A stretch of 64,000 nt of DNA from Paenibacillus silvestris. Its GTDB lineage: Bacteria > Bacillota > Bacilli > Paenibacillales > NBRC-103111. Positions within the stretch are counted from its first letter, which is position 1. Each line of letters begins with the position of its first letter. Shown one piece after another: positions 34,375 through 42,738 of this stretch. The notes beneath the pieces were generated by a model. It made no database searches and was not told where the DNA came from. It was given only the letters and a program-made list of their open reading frames with translations. The translations under genes and the position numbers were made by a program. The DNA is taken from assembly GCF_009882985.1 (NCBI RefSeq), contig NZ_WTUZ01000020.1, forward strand, positions 193,064 through 257,063, given 5' to 3'.

Positions 34375-36786
34375 TTACGCCATATTGTTCAGTTTGGCTC
34401 CTTTCACATAGATCGCTTCAAACTCCCCAGCTGTTAAAGGAGCTGCAAACAAATAACCTTGCACCTGATGGCAGCCATGACTTTTTAAATAAGCAAGTTG
34501 CTCCTCCGTTTCAACACCTTCGGCGATGACTTCTAACTTTAGACTGCGGCCCATGGCGATAATGGCCTCAATGAGTGAATGATCCGAATGAGGGCCGGAG
34601 ATGCGCTGAACGAAGGACTTGTCAATTTTAAGTGAATTGATTGGAAATTTCTGCAAATAACTGATCGACGAATAGCCCGTGCCAAAATCATCCACAGCCA
34701 GCCTTACGCCCATGCGATTAAGGGTCCTCAGCTTCTCAAGCATACTGCTTCGATTAATTTCGATGCTTTCCGTCATTTCGAGTTCCAACCATTTAGGCTC
34801 CAATTGATACGTTTGCAGAATCTCATGAATCGAAGGAATGAACTGCTCATGGTGCAGCTGTACCGCCGATATGTTGACAGCCATCGAGACGGCACCTAAT
34901 CCTGCGTCCTGCCATTTCTTCATTTGCTCTGCAGCCTTATGGAGCACCCAATGACCAATTTCAATAATTTGCCGGGATTCCTCGACAACCGGAATGAACG
35001 TCTGTGGTGAAATGCTTCCTAATTCCTCATTATGCCAGCGAAGCAACGCCTCCATTCCCACCAATTCGCACGTACACGCATCAAATTTAGGCTGATAAAC
35101 TAAAGTTAACTCATCATTATCGATGGCGTGACGCAACTGCTGCTCAATCGCAACTCGCTGCGTAAACTTGGTTTTCATGTCTTTTCGGAAAAAGCGGTAA
35201 TTGTTTGGCCCCTGCTCTTTCGCCGCATACATGGCCTGATCTGAATTTTTCAGTAAAATTTCTGATGATTGTCCATCCTGCGGATAGAGTGATATCCCTA
35301 TATTGGTAGATACATAAAATTCTCTTCCGTCTACCTGCAACGGTATTTCCAATCTTTTCATGATATCGATGACATGATTCTCAGCAATCTCCCTGTCTCC
35401 ATGCGGCAATAAGATAACAAATTCGTCCCCGCTAAGTCTTGAGGCTGAGCCATTCGCTGGCAGATTGCTTGATATTAACGCGGAGAATTGCTTCAGCACA
35501 TGATCCCCAACAAGATGACCAAAGGAGTCGTTGATCCATTTAAACCGGTAAATATCCAGAAACAACACAGCCACAGTCTCCTGATTGTTATGAGCACGAT
35601 TGAGGATATCTTCAATAAGCTGATTGAACTGGTTGCGATTCGGCAGACCCGTCAAATGATCATAGTAAGCCAACTTCTGAATGAGTTCCTCCGACTTACG
35701 GATCTCCGTCAAATCACGCAGATAGGCTGTATAAACAAGCTTTCCAGCATAAAATAGATTCGTTATGACGACCTCAGCTGGAAATTTCAGATGATTGGAT
35801 CGGTAAGCCATGATTTCAAAGCGTTTACCAATGATGGAGTCAACCTTCTGCGTTAACTGTTTATACAAATCTGCTGCATCCTGCCCATCTTGATCGAATA
35901 GAAACAGGAGATCGAAGATCGTTAAATGAAGAGCTTCTTTCCTTGTGTAACCAAAAATCCCTTCGGCGGCTGGGTTGAATTCTATGATGCGACCCTGAGC
36001 TTTAAACATCAGAATACCATCAATAGCTGACTCTAAAATGGAAGCTTTGAGCGCAATTTGTTCGGCTAACCTTCTATCGGATGACAGGGAGCTAATAAAG
36101 CTAAAAGCGAAAATAAGGATGGTTCCGAAAGCAACATACATGGCGACTACGAAAAAGTCCATGCTCACGCCATTTCCACTTGCATGATGCGAGGCATCCT
36201 GCATGGTCATGATTGCCGCTGCCATACCCGTATAGTGCATTCCTGTGATGGCTATCCCCATAATTAAACCGCTGATGGCAATTCTTTGACTCCTTTTTAT
36301 AAATAGATACAACGCAGTTATTGAAGCAAATATAGCAATAATAATGGACAGCATGAACGGTACAGGCTGATAACGAATCGTTACGTGCTGCAGGGCAGAC
36401 ATTCCGATATAATGCATGCCGCTAATAGCAAATCCCATCGTTGTTCCGCTTATGATGAGCTTCGTCCTGGTGAAGTTCCCTTGGAACGTGACGAACACCC
36501 CAATGAGCGCGCCAATGACGGCTACGATAATGGAAATACTTACAAGGGAGATGTCGTAAGTAACTCCTTCCGGCAATTCATAAGCCAGCATGGCGATAAA
36601 ATGCATGGACCATATGCCTACCCCCATGACGATGGCACTGCAAATCATCCAGCTCTTCTGATACCAGCCCTCCGAAGATGACACTTTGCGCGCCAAATTA
36701 AGCGCTGTATAAGAGGCAAGCAAAGCAATGGTGAATGAAAGGAGAACTAGGACGAAATTATAACTTTCCGTTATCGGGTGATGCAT
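34375..36786 (-). CDS. MHYT-PAS-GGDEF-EAL c-di-GMP enzyme
   Basis: 803 residues. The MHYT sensor (about 10-225) has the three marks MHFIAM, MHYIGM and MHYTGM within membrane segments, thought to bind copper or a gas. A PAS domain (about 245-370) follows, then GGDEF with ASRLSGDEFVILL and EAL with GMEALLRW and the later DDFGTGYSS loop. Both catalytic domains look intact, with Ser in place of the first Gly of GGDEF. The gene starts 34 bases after the chemoreceptor gene and is probably on the same message, under the c-di-GMP riboswitch upstream. That would make a feedback loop on c-di-GMP level. Domain order matches Bacillus YkoW. Confidence 0.92.
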   Translation of the reverse strand: MHHPITESYNFVLVLLSFTIALLASYTALNLARKVSSSEGWYQKSWMICSAIVMGVGIWSMHFIAMLAYELPEGVTYDISLVSISIIVAVIGALIGVFVTFQGNFTRTKLIISGTTMGFAISGMHYIGMSALQHVTIRYQPVPFMLSIIIAIFASITALYLFIKRSQRIAISGLIMGIAITGMHYTGMAAAIMTMQDASHHASGNGVSMDFFVVAMYVAFGTILIFAFSFISSLSSDRRLAEQIALKASILESAIDGILMFKAQGRIIEFNPAAEGIFGYTRKEALHLTIFDLLFLFDQDGQDAADLYKQLTQKVDSIIGKRFEIMAYRSNHLKFPAEVVITNLFYAGKLVYTAYLRDLTEIRKSEELIQKLAYYDHLTGLPNRNQFNQLIEDILNRAHNNQETVAVLFLDIYRFKWINDSFGHLVGDHVLKQFSALISSNLPANGSASRLSGDEFVILLPHGDREIAENHVIDIMKRLEIPLQVDGREFYVSTNIGISLYPQDGQSSEILLKNSDQAMYAAKEQGPNNYRFFRKDMKTKFTQRVAIEQQLRHAIDNDELTLVYQPKFDACTCELVGMEALLRWHNEELGSISPQTFIPVVEESRQIIEIGHWVLHKAAEQMKKWQDAGLGAVSMAVNISAVQLHHEQFIPSIHEILQTYQLEPKWLELEMTESIEINRSSMLEKLRTLNRMGVRLAVDDFGTGYSSISYLQKFPINSLKIDKSFVQRISGPHSDHSLIEAIIAMGRSLKLEVIAEGVETEEQLAYLKSHGCHQVQGYLFAAPLTAGEFEAIYVKGAKLNNMA

Positions 36787-36820
36787 ATGTGATCCTCATT
36801 TCTTCATTACTGTTGGCAAG

Positions 36821-38350
36821 TTACTGTAGAGAAAATGTATGCTTCGTCTTCATCATGATCTCGTTCAGTGTATGGCTATGTTCTTCCAATTTGTCAGCTA
36901 AATCTGACGCTTTATTGATCAGCGTATCCTGTTCATCTGTTCGTTTACTCACTGATTTCACATTATCGGTTAGTTGGCTGGATAGTAAAGAAATTGCCTC
37001 CATCGAAGCGCTAAATTGCTGCGTGTTCGCTGACATTTGCTGTGATGTTCCGCTAATATCGCGCATTTGCGAAGCAACGGAATGGATCGAGCCCCTGATG
37101 CGTTCAAATGCGTGTCCAGCAGAGACAACAGCCTCATTGCCATGAGCGAAGGTACCAATGACTTGATCCATGGAATGAATGGAGGCTTGATTGTTCATTT
37201 GAATATCTTCAATTAGCTCTGCAATTTGCTTAGCGGACTCGCTCGTTTGCTCGGCTAATTTACGCACTTCTGTTGATACAATGGTAAATCCTTTACCGTG
37301 TTCTCCTGCGCGCGCCGCTTCGATGGCAGCGTTGAGGGCTAGCAAGTTCGTGCGTGAAGCTACATCTGTTATCAAATTGACGATTTGATTGATCTCTTGT
37401 GAGCGTTCTCCAAGCACTTTCACTTTCTCGGCCGTTGTATGAATGGCTTGATGCATAGATTGCATCTGCTGAACAGCCAACTGAATGGATTCATTTCCCT
37501 TCTCAGCCTCGTGCGCTGCATGGTCGGATAGCTCAGATGCGCTTGCCGAGTTTTCTGCAATGTGGCAAATATCTGTGAGCATTCCGCCTATCGCTTTCCG
37601 GCTAACTTCTACGCCGTTTTCTTGATCATTGGCAGCCTGCTCCACCTGATGCATCGTGTGAACGACCTCCATGGTCAAGCGATTAAGCTCGTTCGACTGA
37701 GCACTCAAACCGCTAGAATTCCGTTGAACCTCCTGAGAAGTATGTGCGAGGCTTTCGATAATTGATTTCACAGTTTGCTGCAGCTTTTGATTCTGTTCCT
37801 TCTCGAAACGCTGCGTGGCATGGCGGTTAGCGATAATTTGGTACATGACCGCGCCAATGAACAGAATGACGAAAACTAAATGAATGGCCACCATTGTAAA
37901 CTCATACACTTTTGAACCGTAAACCAATTCAGGAAAAAAGAAGAAACCAAGCAGATGCTGGGCGGCAAAAAGAACCGTACTGCTCAGCAGCAAGGCAATG
38001 TTGTTATAATACATCAAGATAGCTAACACCATGAAAATAGAAAAGTGATACTCCACCATGCCTTTGCCCCCAGCAATAATCGACATGGAGCATAACGTTA
38101 AGGACAACGTATGAACAAGCGGGATCCAAGCATGTTCAGCGTGGAGACGAGACAGCACAGCTCCGGTGATAACAAGCGCGATGGGTGTCCAGAAAAACAT
38201 TTGATCTAAAAAACCGTGTGAGAAAGCTGAATGCATGACTTCGTGTTCCATGAGCGAGTGATGAACAAAGCGGTTAATGGCATGGACCAACAAACTTAGG
38301 ACGAGTGTCCCGATGACAATGAATTGCATAACACGGTTTTTCTCTTTCAA
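36821..38350 (-). CDS. Methyl-accepting chemotaxis-type protein with multi-pass membrane domain
   Basis: About 510 residues. I take the TTG at 38350 as start because AAGGAGG lies 8 bases upstream; the open frame goes further up but runs through the riboswitch terminator. The first 190 residues contain about six membrane segments and no large external ligand domain. The cytoplasmic signalling hairpin has [19 protein letters not shown] then [20 protein letters not shown], the CheA/CheW contact region. No HAMP domain is clear. Such proteins sense membrane or internal cues rather than external ligands. Riboswitch control suggests a role in the motile-to-sessile switch. Confidence 0.87.
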   Translation of the reverse strand: MKEKNRVMQFIVIGTLVLSLLVHAINRFVHHSLMEHEVMHSAFSHGFLDQMFFWTPIALVITGAVLSRLHAEHAWIPLVHTLSLTLCSMSIIAGGKGMVEYHFSIFMVLAILMYYNNIALLLSSTVLFAAQHLLGFFFFPELVYGSKVYEFTMVAIHLVFVILFIGAVMYQIIANRHATQRFEKEQNQKLQQTVKSIIESLAHTSQEVQRNSSGLSAQSNELNRLTMEVVHTMHQVEQAANDQENGVEVSRKAIGGMLTDICHIAENSASASELSDHAAHEAEKGNESIQLAVQQMQSMHQAIHTTAEKVKVLGERSQEINQIVNLITDVASRTNLLALNAAIEAARAGEHGKGFTIVSTEVRKLAEQTSESAKQIAELIEDIQMNNQASIHSMDQVIGTFAHGNEAVVSAGHAFERIRGSIHSVASQMRDISGTSQQMSANTQQFSASMEAISLLSSQLTDNVKSVSKRTDEQDTLINKASDLADKLEEHSHTLNEIMMKTKHTFSLQ

Positions 38351-38380
38351 GCAAATTGCCTCCTTGGATGATGTTTGGAC

Positions 38381-38418
38381 GAATAATAAAAAGACCATCC
38401 CGAATAAAGGATGATCTT
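38381..38418 (-). terminator. Riboswitch expression-platform terminator
   Basis: On the minus strand AAGATCATCC pairs with GGATGGTCTT (one G-U) around an 8-base loop, then TTTTTATTATT. The bases ATCCTT of this hairpin can instead pair with AAGGAT just upstream, giving a competing antiterminator next to the aptamer. Confidence 0.85.
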
Positions 38419-38424
38419 GTATCC

Positions 38425-38522
38425 TTCCTACTCGGTAACCTGTCAACCATATCATACAAAAATGTATGTGTTAGGCCATGGCTTTGCGTCTCATTGTTTC
38501 CAATGATTTGCCTTTATCAATT
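38425..38522 (-). ncRNA. c-di-GMP-I (GEMM-I) riboswitch
   Basis: On the minus strand the conserved parts appear in order: GGCAAA, a stem CATTG-GAAA-CAATG (the GAAA tetraloop, 38492-38505), GACGCAAAGCC (38480-38490), GGCCTAA, a variable stem ATACA-TTTTT-GTAT, and GGTTACCGA (about 38432-38440). This is the GEMM-I consensus, including the tetraloop and its receptor side. A terminator lies directly downstream, so control is at transcription. Regulated genes are the chemoreceptor and probably the MHYT-GGDEF-EAL gene. Whether c-di-GMP turns expression on or off cannot be decided from sequence alone. Confidence 0.88.
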
Positions 38523-38564
38523 AGTCAGTACTCGTACATGCTGTTTGTCTTAAATCTGATACTT

Positions 38565-38594
38565 ATTATAGTGCGATAAATTTTAGTCTGTACA
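38565..38594 (-). promoter_or_regulatory. Promoter of the riboswitch transcript
   Basis: TATAAT (38565-38570) with TGTACA (38589-38594) at 18-base spacing on the minus strand. The aptamer begins about 45 bases downstream. Confidence 0.6.
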
Positions 38595-38699
38595 TAGCAA
38601 TTAATGTTGCATTATGTCGAAACAGATTAAAATATGCTAAGAAAAATAAAATGTCAACCGACCGAAAGCATCACTTGTGGCAAAATTTTATACATAGAG

Positions 38700-38985
38700 G
38701 CAGGAATAATTGCTTAGGGACTGGAATCCTCCTCGGCGGCAACCACTGTGGGAACTGGTGTTCTCCTCACCAACCCCATTCACAAAAATCCAGTGCACTG
38801 CTAAGGGAACTGGAGTCCGCTATTCCGTGGAAAACGAGCTATTTCCGCTCTGAGCGGAACTACAGTCGCTTATTCGGCCTCGATGGCAGGTTTTCCCGGT
38901 AAAATCGGCAAAATAGCGGACCGTAGTTCCCCCTACTGGTGGGAACAGCACATTTTCTGGGGAATAGCGTCCTGTAGTTCCCTCC
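38700..38985. repeat. Non-coding repeat block (GGGAACTACAGTCCGCTATT family)
   Basis: At least five diverged copies of a roughly 22-bp unit occur: GGGAACTGGAGTCCGCTATT, GCGGAACTACAGTCGCTTATT and GGGAACTGGTGTTCTCC on the plus strand, and AATAGCGGACCGTAGTTCCC and AATAGCGTCCTGTAGTTCCC inverted. I recall similar short repeats between genes in Paenibacillus genomes. The region has open frames but none with a ribosome binding site. It fills most of the 400-base gap between the riboswitch promoter and the adenine deaminase terminator. Confidence 0.7.
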
Positions 38986-38990
38986 CTCTA

Positions 38991-39027
38991 AACAAAATAA
39001 AAGGCCGCCCCTCTCATTGGGGCAGCC
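38991..39027 (-). terminator. Terminator of the adenine deaminase gene
   Basis: On the minus strand GGCTGCCCC and GGGGCGGCC form a 9-bp stem with a 7-base loop, followed by TTTTATTTT, 12 bases after the stop codon. Confidence 0.92.
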
Positions 39028-39038
39028 TCCTCTAGTCC

Positions 39039-40832
39039 TTAAACCAGTTCCACATCAATCAACTTAAACTGTGTCACGTCAACAATCCCACGGTTTGAAA
39101 TCCGAATCTCAGGGATAACAGGCAGCGCTATCAATGAGAATGTCATAAACGGCGCGTTTAACGGACAGCCAATCTGTTTCCATGCTCCTTCCAGCTGAGC
39201 AACCTCTTCAACAACTTCAAGCAAAGACTTATCGGACATAAGGCCAGCAATCGTTAACGGTACTTGAGCCAGCACGCGGCCGTTCTCAACAACTATTGTG
39301 CCGCCTCCCAATTTAACTAGTTCATTAGCAGCGAGAGCCATATCCTTTTCATCAATGCCCATAACAATTAAATTGTGGCTGTCATGCGCTACAGTTGAAG
39401 CTACTGCGCCGGATTTCAATTGAAAGCCGCTTGAGAATCCAAGCGAAATTTCACCTGTGCCGCGGTGCCGCTCGATACAAGCTAGACGGACAACATCCTG
39501 CTGGATATCAGGCTGAATGATTCCTTGCTCGACACTTAGCGTAGCTGTCATCTTCGCTGTTCTTGCACTATTTTCAATCACCTGTATGACATTGACGCTC
39601 GTTCGCTCTTCTTTACCCCGACTCTTAAGCTGAAAGTCTTCTGCTGTGAGTTCTTCCTTCACATTCATGGAGCTGCGAATATGCGCAGGATACACGTAGG
39701 TAGGAAATTCTGCGACAAGCTTACCCTGATCAAAAATGACTTTCCCATCCGTAATGACCGTTACTGGTTCCACTTTTTGCAAATCATCGAGTAATAAAAT
39801 GTCTGCGCACTTACCTGGAGTAATACTACCTAGATCTTTATCGAGGTTAAAATAGCGCGCCACATTAATGGTAACCATTTGAATCGCGGTGACAGGATCA
39901 ACGCCCTCTTCAATGGCCCGGCGTACCACATGATTGAGATGCCCTTTCTCTACCAATGTTTGCGGGCTGACGTCATCCGTGACGAGGGAAATGTTAGACG
40001 TGTTCACTTTATCTTCGGTGACCACCTTGATGACCTCTTTGACATCGTGCCACGCGGAGCCTTCGCGAATCATCAGATGCATGCCCATGCGGACTTTGTG
40101 CAGCCCTTGCTCGCGCGTAACCGTTTCGTGATCGGAGGTCACGCCGGAAGCGATATAGGCTTGCAGCATACGGTCATCCTCGCTCGGGAAATGCCCCGTG
40201 ACGGCCTTGCCGCTGTTAATTGTCGCTTCAATTTCGCCGCACATTTTGGGGTCCCCATAAACGACACCAGGGAAATTCATCACTTCACCAAGCCCGACCA
40301 CATTATCCCACTGCAGTCCCTCTTCAATATCTTTCACTTCCAAGCTTGCACCCGCATCTTCCAAATCTGTCGTCGCAGGCACGCAGGACGGGAAGGTTGT
40401 GAATACTTTGAGCGGCAGTTGCTGCCCCTCTTCATGCATCAGCCTAACCCCTTCGGACCCAAACACATTGGCAATCTCATGCGGGTCCATGAAAATCCCA
40501 GTTGTCCCTTTGGGCAGCGCCGCCTTGGCAAACTCAGTGACATTAAGCATGGTACTTTCAACATGCATGTGACCGTCAAGGAATCCAGGAGCTATGTATT
40601 TTCCTGCTGCATCAATTACAACCGTTTGATCACCAATGGTGTGGTCTGCTTGCCCAACGAATGCCACACGTCCCTCTACCACGGCGACATCCATCTGCGC
40701 AATTAATTCCCCTGAATATACATTGACCAAGGTACCATTTTTAATGACAACATCAGCAAAAGCGCTGCCCATGGCGACTTTAGCCAGCTTCCCGCTCACT
40801 TCAACTAATTTATTTCTTTTATATTGAGTCAT
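39039..40832 (-). CDS. ade: Adenine deaminase
   Basis: About 597 residues from the ATG at 40832, behind AGGGAGA; a TTG at 40862 in frame has no such site. The amidohydrolase metal motif is GFLDGHMHVEST, with further marks MDPHEIANVFG and VTDDVSPQTL. The C-terminal domain has VASTVAHDSHNLIVMG. The length agrees with the family (about 580-600). It converts adenine to hypoxanthine and ammonia for purine salvage. It is a single-gene unit, with a -10 box close upstream and a terminator after it. The location between signalling and sugar genes says nothing more about its job. Confidence 0.93.
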   Translation of the reverse strand: MTQYKRNKLVEVSGKLAKVAMGSAFADVVIKNGTLVNVYSGELIAQMDVAVVEGRVAFVGQADHTIGDQTVVIDAAGKYIAPGFLDGHMHVESTMLNVTEFAKAALPKGTTGIFMDPHEIANVFGSEGVRLMHEEGQQLPLKVFTTFPSCVPATTDLEDAGASLEVKDIEEGLQWDNVVGLGEVMNFPGVVYGDPKMCGEIEATINSGKAVTGHFPSEDDRMLQAYIASGVTSDHETVTREQGLHKVRMGMHLMIREGSAWHDVKEVIKVVTEDKVNTSNISLVTDDVSPQTLVEKGHLNHVVRRAIEEGVDPVTAIQMVTINVARYFNLDKDLGSITPGKCADILLLDDLQKVEPVTVITDGKVIFDQGKLVAEFPTYVYPAHIRSSMNVKEELTAEDFQLKSRGKEERTSVNVIQVIENSARTAKMTATLSVEQGIIQPDIQQDVVRLACIERHRGTGEISLGFSSGFQLKSGAVASTVAHDSHNLIVMGIDEKDMALAANELVKLGGGTIVVENGRVLAQVPLTIAGLMSDKSLLEVVEEVAQLEGAWKQIGCPLNAPFMTFSLIALPVIPEIRISNRGIVDVTQFKLIDVELV

Positions 40833-40867
40833 GTTCGTTATTCTCCCTATTATGAATTTCAACTTTT

Positions 40868-40873
40868 ATTATA
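40868..40873 (-). promoter_or_regulatory. Possible -10 box of the adenine deaminase gene
   Basis: TATAAT on the minus strand, 36 bases before the start codon. The -35 region is poor. Its position downstream of the hairpin at 40912-40948 would separate this gene from read-through. Confidence 0.4.
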
Positions 40874-40911
40874 GCCGATTTAGAGGACAACCCAAAGCTG
40901 AGAAAACAATA

Positions 40912-40948
40912 AAAGACTACTCCTGCAAGGCTGCAGAAAATAGTCTTT
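40912..40948 (-). terminator. Terminator-like hairpin upstream of adenine deaminase
   Basis: AAAGACTA and TAGTCTTT form the outer stem and CTGCA/TGCAG an inner one, followed on the minus strand by TATTGTTTT. It probably ends the sugar operon whose last gene stops at 41230; attenuation of the deaminase gene is the alternative. Confidence 0.65.
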
Positions 40949-41019
40949 GGTGAAATATATAGGTAAACAGTTGACGGGGATCTAAAACAAATGAATAGGC
41001 ATCATGCTACCGCCGAAAA

Positions 41020-41086
41020 TCATGTAAAACATACAGTAAGATTAACCCTTTTTACGAATTCTGACTCTATTCATGTAAAACATACA
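41020..41086. repeat. Two direct repeats with a small palindrome (ATGTAAAACAT)
   Basis: TCATGTAAAACATACA occurs at 41020-41035 and again at 41071-41086, exactly 51 bp apart, about five helical turns. Each contains ATGT-AAA-ACAT. The rest of the gap 40949-41229 has no gene that I can support. Confidence 0.7.
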
Positions 41087-41229
41087 TCAAATTTAGGGAT
41101 CTGGCCCCGTTATAGGCACTCATCCATACTTTTGATGTAGAAAATGCATGATTATTAGTAAAAACCGCTTCTTACCGTAAATTTACTGTACTTTTTGCAT
41201 CATCTTATCGTCCTACTGGTGAAAATCAA

Positions 41230-42732
41230 CTAACAGGGGTCAGCCCCATATTTGTAACCAGCGACCCGCTCGAAAAAATCCACTCCACCAACCTGTCCGC
41301 CCTTGAGCACAAGCTCCAGACCGTCAAACGGAGGCTCATTCGCATAAGCCCGGCAAAGCGGTCCACCCGGGTCCAGCACAGAAATGCACTCTAACGCGTA
41401 CACACCAAGCTCTCTCGTCACATACCCCGAGGTATCTCCTCCCGCTATCAAAACACGTGAAATACCGAGTTGGCTAACGAGCTCTTTTGTCAGCTCTCCC
41501 AGCGCATTGCCAAGCAGACGGCTGCTGTCTTCAGATCTAATCCCCTGAGCAGACATTACCTCTCGCATCCGTCCAATGCTTTCATCGTTTGGCCCCGTGG
41601 CCGAGTAAACAATGACGCTCCTGCCGCTCGTCAGCCATTGCCGCGCTTCTCGCAGTAAAGCAGCCTTTGCCGCTTCCCGCGTTCCAGGGCTAAGCAGCTC
41701 TTCCATTGGAACGCGAATGCCCACAAAACCGGCTCTTAGGGCTTGCCCGATCTGACCTTCCGTTACAGGCGAGCAGCTGCCTGAAACGACTAAGAGTGGC
41801 CCAGTCTGCGAAGCCCCAGCTTGTAAATCTCCTATATGGTCTTCAGCTTTCGCTTCTGCCTCTGCTTCCGTATCCGCACTCCCCGCATCTTTCCGCCAAA
41901 CAGCTCCGAGTGCGTACTCTACGCCCGAAGATCCAATGACGAATAACCCATCATGCTCATCTGCTTCTTCCCAAATCATTCTTCCCGCCGCTTCCAATCG
42001 CTGCTCATCCAAGACGTCAAACAGCAGCAGATCCGGCTGCTCTTGACGAATAATCGTCTCTAAGCGCTCCCGCACCTCCGCATACGAACCCTCTAACGCC
42101 TTTATATCCAGCAACGATGACTTCATCGCAGTCTGCTGTGCCAGATGCCTCCGTAGATCCGCCTCCGCCATAGGCGTAACCGGATGCTGGGACATCGTCG
42201 GATGACGATCGAGCCGATGTACGGTTCCTCCAGCTCCGCCGGCCGCGAAATGGTTGCCGAACAGCGTATATCGGCCCAAATACGGGACTCCGACAAGCAG
42301 CGGAATGTACCGGCCGCCGAATACCTCGCGTCCGATTTCTGCCGCTTTGCCGATGCTGCCTGTGCCGGGTGAGGAATCGAAGGTCGAGCATATTTTATAA
42401 TGCACGACTGCGGCCCCAGCCGCTTTAAGCGTCATAAAAATCGGACGCAGTTCCCGCTCCATCTCCTCGGGAGTTAAGGACCGGCCCACACCGGCAACGC
42501 CAAAGCAGTCGACGTCTTGAAACTGCTCCTGCAGCAGCTCAGGCGTCGGGGGCTCCAGAAACAGGACCGTTTTGAGTCCTGCCTGAAACAGCGATTCCAG
42601 CACGTCCGTAGAACCTGTGAAATCATCGCCGTAATAACAGAGCGGCCTCCTGGAGGCTCGCTTATTATGCTTTGCGGTTGGTCCAGAGGCTTGCCCCAAG
42701 GCAGGTTCAAGCTCTTTAGGGGTGTCATCCAT
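41230..42732 (-). CDS. Four-carbon acid sugar kinase family protein (DUF1537/OtnK type)
   Basis: 500 residues. The N-terminal domain begins PLCYYGDDFTGSTDVLESLF, the substrate-binding signature of the family, and the C-terminal nucleotide-binding domain ends with VLIAGGDTSGYVTRELGV. Members phosphorylate sugar acids such as threonate, erythronate or 3-oxo-isoapionate. The gene lies 6 bases after a RuBisCO-like gene; in the apionate pathway the kinase OiaK and the RuBisCO-like OiaX work one after the other. That pairing is the reason to suggest 3-oxo-isoapionate as substrate here. The exact substrate is not shown by the sequence. It is the last gene of its operon. Confidence 0.82.
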   Translation of the reverse strand: MDDTPKELEPALGQASGPTAKHNKRASRRPLCYYGDDFTGSTDVLESLFQAGLKTVLFLEPPTPELLQEQFQDVDCFGVAGVGRSLTPEEMERELRPIFMTLKAAGAAVVHYKICSTFDSSPGTGSIGKAAEIGREVFGGRYIPLLVGVPYLGRYTLFGNHFAAGGAGGTVHRLDRHPTMSQHPVTPMAEADLRRHLAQQTAMKSSLLDIKALEGSYAEVRERLETIIRQEQPDLLLFDVLDEQRLEAAGRMIWEEADEHDGLFVIGSSGVEYALGAVWRKDAGSADTEAEAEAKAEDHIGDLQAGASQTGPLLVVSGSCSPVTEGQIGQALRAGFVGIRVPMEELLSPGTREAAKAALLREARQWLTSGRSVIVYSATGPNDESIGRMREVMSAQGIRSEDSSRLLGNALGELTKELVSQLGISRVLIAGGDTSGYVTRELGVYALECISVLDPGGPLCRAYANEPPFDGLELVLKGGQVGGVDFFERVAGYKYGADPC

Positions 42733-42738
42733 CCACCT

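Noticed and set aside
38651-38902. 83-codon plus-strand open frame in the repeat block
   Set aside because: It consists of the repeat units, has no ribosome binding site and resembles no protein.
38600-38990. CRISPR array
   Set aside because: Repeats are diverged, in both orientations and irregularly spaced, and no cas genes are present.
41230-41260. GGGG-CTGA-CCCC hairpin at the end of the kinase gene as terminator
   Set aside because: The stem has only 4 bp and no T run; the hairpin at 40912-40948 is a better candidate.
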